Part shown: piece by piece, positions 32,468 through 35,117 of the stretch | How positions within the stretch are numbered: position 1 is the stretch's first letter | Layout: each line of letters opens with the position of its first letter | Assembly: GCA_025057795.1 (NCBI GenBank) | Contig: JANXEP010000035.1 | Span: 1 to 35,117, forward strand | Reading direction: 5' to 3' | Length of the DNA stretch: 35,117 nucleotides | Source: Candidatus Bathyarchaeota archaeon | Lineage (GTDB): Archaea > Thermoproteota > Bathyarchaeia > Bathyarchaeales > UBA233 | The notes under the pieces: generated by a model | Databases searched by the model: none | The model's input: only the letters and a program-made list of their open reading frames with translations | What the model was told of the DNA's origin: nothing | Position numbers and translations under genes: made by a program

Positions 32468-34012
32468 TCATGAGTTGCTGGTGAAAAGGAAGAAGTCCAA
32501 AATATGCTTATGCCTTCTATAGCGAGACGCTATTTTTTCATTGTGTTTTCTAAGTTCGTGGAAGAGGAGGCCATATTTTTGCATGATGTTTTCATGGAAG
32601 AAGTCGCTGGACTCTTTTAGCTTGAGGGTTGCAACTGGAACAAAAAACAACGGTATGAAGGCCATCCTTGAGTTTCTAAGGTTTTTGATTAGATCAATGG
32701 TTTGTGTGATGTCTTCAGCCTTTTCTTCAGGCAATCCTAAAATAAGCGTGGCGTAACAGAACCACCCATTCTCCTTCAGAATTTGAGATGCTTTCTTCAC
32801 TATTGTTGGCCACTCGTTCGGTTTGAAAGGTAAAGCCTTTCCCCGCATGTACTTTTCTATCATGTGTGGGCTTCCGGTTTCAATTCCTATTTGGACTTCA
32901 AAATGTTTACGTGTGCGTTTATCGTGGCTCTTCATAAAAGCCGTTATTCTGGGTATTATGTCCGGATCTGCGACTATCGATGCTGCGGAGAAATGGAGGA
33001 AAGAGACGCTTCTGACACCTTCCGTTGAATATAGCTCTTTGAGGAGGGTTAACACGGCATCTGAGTCGGGAACAAATCTTTTCGGCTTTGATCCGTATAG
33101 GAGGGCGTCATCGCTCTGTAGGGTGATGTCAAACACTCCATTCGTGGCGTTAGTCTCAGCTGATTTCTTAATGGTTTCAACTGGAAGGCATCGCATGCCG
33201 CCGGCAGTTGACGAGAAACACCATGTGCATCCTCTTCCGCATCCTCGGCTTACCTCTACGAGGCCGTTTGTTGTAGCCCCAATGATTGGGGGGATATCCT
33301 CGACCATAGCCGGCTTACCTGTGATAATTCTTGGGAAGCGGTTGGTTCTCCCATCAACTAACTCCATGAACAGTTGGGGTATGATGTTTTCCGCCTCGCC
33401 CATTACCAGGTAGTCGATTCCATAACTGTCAAGCGTCGTTTCGGAGGAAAGTTGCCAGGCTCCGGGTCCCCCAACCACCACTTTTACATGGTGTTTTTTC
33501 TTTAGAGTTTTGATTGCCTCCATAGTGCTGTTGAAAAATTTCATGGTGTATGATTCCCCGCCGTATAAGGAGCGTAACGTTTTTGTAATTGGTCCAACCC
33601 CTTTTGGGTCAATGGTTGAAACGCCCACAATTCTTGTTTTTGGTCCGACAAATCTGTTCAAGTATTTCGGATGAACGATTGCGTATTCTCCCTGCTTAAA
33701 CCCGGACTTGTGTAAAACAGATTCAACAGCCCGCAGGGAAAGAGGAGCTATTTTTGCCCTGCCGTCTGGGTGGCATCTAACCGGCGGGCAGAACTTATTC
33801 AGTTCAGACTCCACGAGAATGTTTGTTGGAAAGCAAGGTGCAAAACCATAGTATATTCGATGTTTAAAGTTTGACATTAGGCTTTCATCAGCTGTAAGAA
33901 CAATAGCTGGTTGTTGAGTTTGGTTTAGCTCCATGACTGCAAAATGAAGCTTTTTGCCTTTTATAATTCTACCGCGGTTGCGTTTTCTGAAGGGCGGTCG
34001 ATGATGTTCCAT
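32468..34012 (-). CDS. B12-binding domain / radical SAM protein, MJ_0865-like family
   Basis: From the ATG at 34012 the protein has 514 residues. An open frame continues to 34204 but runs antisense through the divergent gene and its promoter, so it is not coding. An internal ATG at 33934 (MELNQTQQPAIVLTADESLM) is a possible later start. The N-terminal part, with RIVGVSTIDPKGVGP and KVVVGGPGAWQL, is a Rossmann-type cobalamin-binding domain. The radical SAM core has CGRGCTWCF (C-x3-C-x2-C) near residue 256. A later TLILGLPEEKAEDI segment is typical of B12-radical SAM proteins. The family is widespread in archaea with no proven reaction. It shares a short divergent promoter with the URO-D-family gene at 34071, hinting at joint methyl or cobamide chemistry. 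Confidence 0.88.
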   Translation of the reverse strand: MEHHRPPFRKRNRGRIIKGKKLHFAVMELNQTQQPAIVLTADESLMSNFKHRIYYGFAPCFPTNILVESELNKFCPPVRCHPDGRAKIAPLSLRAVESVLHKSGFKQGEYAIVHPKYLNRFVGPKTRIVGVSTIDPKGVGPITKTLRSLYGGESYTMKFFNSTMEAIKTLKKKHHVKVVVGGPGAWQLSSETTLDSYGIDYLVMGEAENIIPQLFMELVDGRTNRFPRIITGKPAMVEDIPPIIGATTNGLVEVSRGCGRGCTWCFSSTAGGMRCLPVETIKKSAETNATNGVFDITLQSDDALLYGSKPKRFVPDSDAVLTLLKELYSTEGVRSVSFLHFSAASIVADPDIIPRITAFMKSHDKRTRKHFEVQIGIETGSPHMIEKYMRGKALPFKPNEWPTIVKKASQILKENGWFCYATLILGLPEEKAEDITQTIDLIKNLRNSRMAFIPLFFVPVATLKLKESSDFFHENIMQKYGLLFHELRKHNEKIASRYRRHKHILDFFLFTSNS

Positions 34013-34031
34013 CCGTATTGGCTCGTTAGGC

Positions 34032-34037
34032 TTATAT
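34032..34037. promoter_or_regulatory. Shared divergent TATA element
   Basis: ttatat reads as a TATA box in both directions. It lies about 22 nt from the minus-strand ATG at 34012 (leaderless spacing) and about 36 nt from the plus-strand ATG at 34071, which has its own ggtgag ribosome site. The whole intergenic space is 58 bp. Confidence 0.45.
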
Positions 34038-34070
34038 TGGTATAGACCAAAAATTGGATGTGGTGAGTTT

Positions 34071-35117
34071 ATGGTTAAGACTCCTGAGCAGCTGGCTAGG
34101 GAAAGGCTTGAACGCATCGAAACAGCAGCTGACCTTAAAGAGCCCGATAAAGTGCCCTTGGAGCTTAACATCGATTTCGGATTTAAAGCCAAATGGGCTG
34201 GCATAACAACATACGAGCTATTTTTCGACTACGAGAAAGCGCGCAAAGCCCTTGTAAAGGCGGCAATAGATTTTCCCATAGACTTCCCACCCATAACATT
34301 AATTGGAACAGGCTCCCTCCTAGGCTTCGCCCTCAGAGACTATGCGGATGTAGCTTTCGCAGGTGCCTTGACAGGCCCAATGCATGACATTCTCCGCGAC
34401 AAGTACACCCGCTGGCCAGGCAGAGAACTATCTCCAAACGCTGGATCGTTCCAGTTTATAGGCGGAGAGTTTCTAAAACCCGAAGAATACGATAGATACA
34501 TAAATGATCAAATTGGGTTTATGGCCGAGGTCGCCGTGCCAAGGGCCCATGAAGCCCTTAAAAAGCCTGGGTCGCCGGAGGCCATGGCAGCCCTTATCAA
34601 GGTAGGCTTGGAAGGCCTTAAGTACGCCGGCTTTGTTGAAGCAGTGACGAAGGATTTAGCCGGGCTGGGCTATCCGTTTTTTGGGATGGGCGGTGCGGGT
34701 GTTCCTGTAGACTTTTTAGGCGATTTTCTGAGGACCATCCCAGGCATCCTGCTTGACATTCGCAGAATACCGGAAAAGGTTAAATTGGCTTGTGATGTAC
34801 TGATGAAGTCTACACTTGAACGGATTTCAACCTACAAAAATGTAAAGTTTGTGTTCATGCCGCTTCATTTGAACGAGTATCTTTCGCCTAAGCTTTATGA
34901 TGAGTTTTATTGGCCCTACCTAAAGAGAATCATAGTGGAATCGTATAATCGCGGCATGAAATGCCTAGTTGCCTTCGAGGGGCGTCATGATGCGCATTTG
35001 GAGAAGCTTCTCGAGTTGCCTAAGGGTTGGGGTATAGGCTTGTTTGAGAAGACGGATATAAGGAAGGCGAAGAGGCTTTTGGAGGGGCACACCTGCGTCA
35101 TGGGCGGCATACCGCCA
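34071..35117 (+). CDS. URO-D-family (cobamide-dependent methyltransferase-like) protein, 3' end cut by contig edge
   Basis: The frame has 349 codons from ATG 34071 (ggtgag 3 nt ahead) and stays open to the window edge. It is the paralogue of the 1-1053 gene, with the same landmarks: LKEPDKVPLELN, LTGPMHDILRDKY, FLGDFLRTIPGILLD, LPKGWGIGLFEKTDI and a final CVMGGIPP. Differences are spread along the gene until 34976, after which the last 141 nt are identical to the other copy. The position of the MtaA-type His-x-Cys reads GRHDAH, so zinc and thiol activation is uncertain. It diverges from the B12-radical SAM gene. Family firm; substrate and exact reaction unknown. Confidence 0.85.
   Translation, partial: MVKTPEQLARERLERIETAADLKEPDKVPLELNIDFGFKAKWAGITTYELFFDYEKARKALVKAAIDFPIDFPPITLIGTGSLLGFALRDYADVAFAGALTGPMHDILRDKYTRWPGRELSPNAGSFQFIGGEFLKPEEYDRYINDQIGFMAEVAVPRAHEALKKPGSPEAMAALIKVGLEGLKYAGFVEAVTKDLAGLGYPFFGMGGAGVPVDFLGDFLRTIPGILLDIRRIPEKVKLACDVLMKSTLERISTYKNVKFVFMPLHLNEYLSPKLYDEFYWPYLKRIIVESYNRGMKCLVAFEGRHDAHLEKLLELPKGWGIGLFEKTDIRKAKRLLEGHTCVMGGIPP
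34977..35117. repeat. 141-bp exact inverted copy of the other contig end (right arm)
   Basis: Reverse complement of 1-141 with no mismatch; base 34976 is the first difference. It lies inside the URO-D-family reading frame and continues in frame to the edge. Confidence 0.95.

Noticed and set aside
34013..34204. N-terminal extension of the B12-radical SAM frame
   Set aside because: It runs antisense through the start and promoter of the divergent URO-D-family gene. A similar antisense frame opposite the other paralogue (920-1174) shows it is a by-product of the sense-gene sequence.
1..35117. Linear extrachromosomal element with terminal inverted repeats (Borg-like), or a circular plasmid
   Set aside because: The terminal repeats lie inside open coding frames that run off the edge, are exactly 141 bp long and are inverted, not direct. 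An assembly break in a duplicated gene explains this better than a true terminus or circularity.
1..35117. CRISPR array, insertion sequence, integrase or prophage
   Set aside because: No regularly spaced repeats, transposase or recombinase motifs were seen on either strand; the repeats found are stalk codons, paralogues or short inverted repeats.

Overview
The window looks like one complete metagenome contig from an uncultured, probably anaerobic archaeon. TATA/BRE-like elements sit about 22-27 nt ahead of several start codons (leaderless style) or ahead of GGTG/GGGG ribosome sites. TTG and GTG starts are frequent. The gene content (HdrABC, HdrD, an MJ_0865-type radical SAM protein, a geranylgeranyl-reductase-like flavoprotein, family-5 binding proteins with Pro-Thr stalks) resembles Bathyarchaeia-like lineages. 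There is no rRNA, tRNA or ribosomal marker, so the lineage is an inference.

Layout. (1) 1-1053 (-): URO-D-family methyltransferase cut by the contig edge. (2) 1434-5361 (+): two oligopeptide-type ABC permeases and an anchored binding protein, with no ATPase in the window. (3) 5562-6380 (-): amidohydrolase. (4) 6483-10832 (+): FAD oxidase, CCG Fe-S protein and a second FAD oxidase, a three-gene operon like GlcDEF, followed by a small orphan protein. (5) 11234-13007 (-): U32 protein and a cysteine-bearing partner, arranged like UbiU/UbiV. (6) 13192-17254: two paralogous bicupins flanking an aldo-keto-reductase-fold protein with a C-terminal ferredoxin domain and a nitroreductase. (7) 17431-18504 (+): thioredoxin-CcdA fusion. 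(8) 18554-20476 (-): second binding protein, a twin of the first in inverted orientation. (9) 20651-24119 (-): hdrA-hdrC-hdrB. (10) 24323-24823 (+): redox/zinc-ribbon protein. (11) 24843-28817 (-): hdrD-hdrA2-small membrane protein. (12) 29082-31308 (+): TrsM-like methyltransferase and TrsS-like radical SAM protein. (13) 31336-34012 (-): geranylgeranyl-reductase-like flavoprotein and B12-binding radical SAM protein. (14) 34071-35117 (+): second URO-D-family gene, also cut by the edge.

How the genes may work together. Organic substrates could enter through the binding proteins and permeases. They could be oxidised by the flavin/Fe-S complex, the nitroreductase and the AKR/cupin module, and demethylated by URO-D-type methyltransferases. 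The electrons could be handled by two separate Hdr sets. No hydrogenase, formate dehydrogenase or corrinoid protein is present, so donors and acceptors must be encoded elsewhere.

Most notable points: a TrsS/TrsM/DVU_1557-like trio split around a second Hdr set; an HdrA whose fused MvhD-like tail has lost its iron-sulfur cysteines; an aldo-keto reductase fold without the usual Lys and His; a UbiU/UbiV-like U32 pair; two promoter-proximal inverted repeats that could be operators; and contig ends that are exact 141-bp inverted copies, best explained as an assembly-graph break inside duplicated methyltransferase genes.
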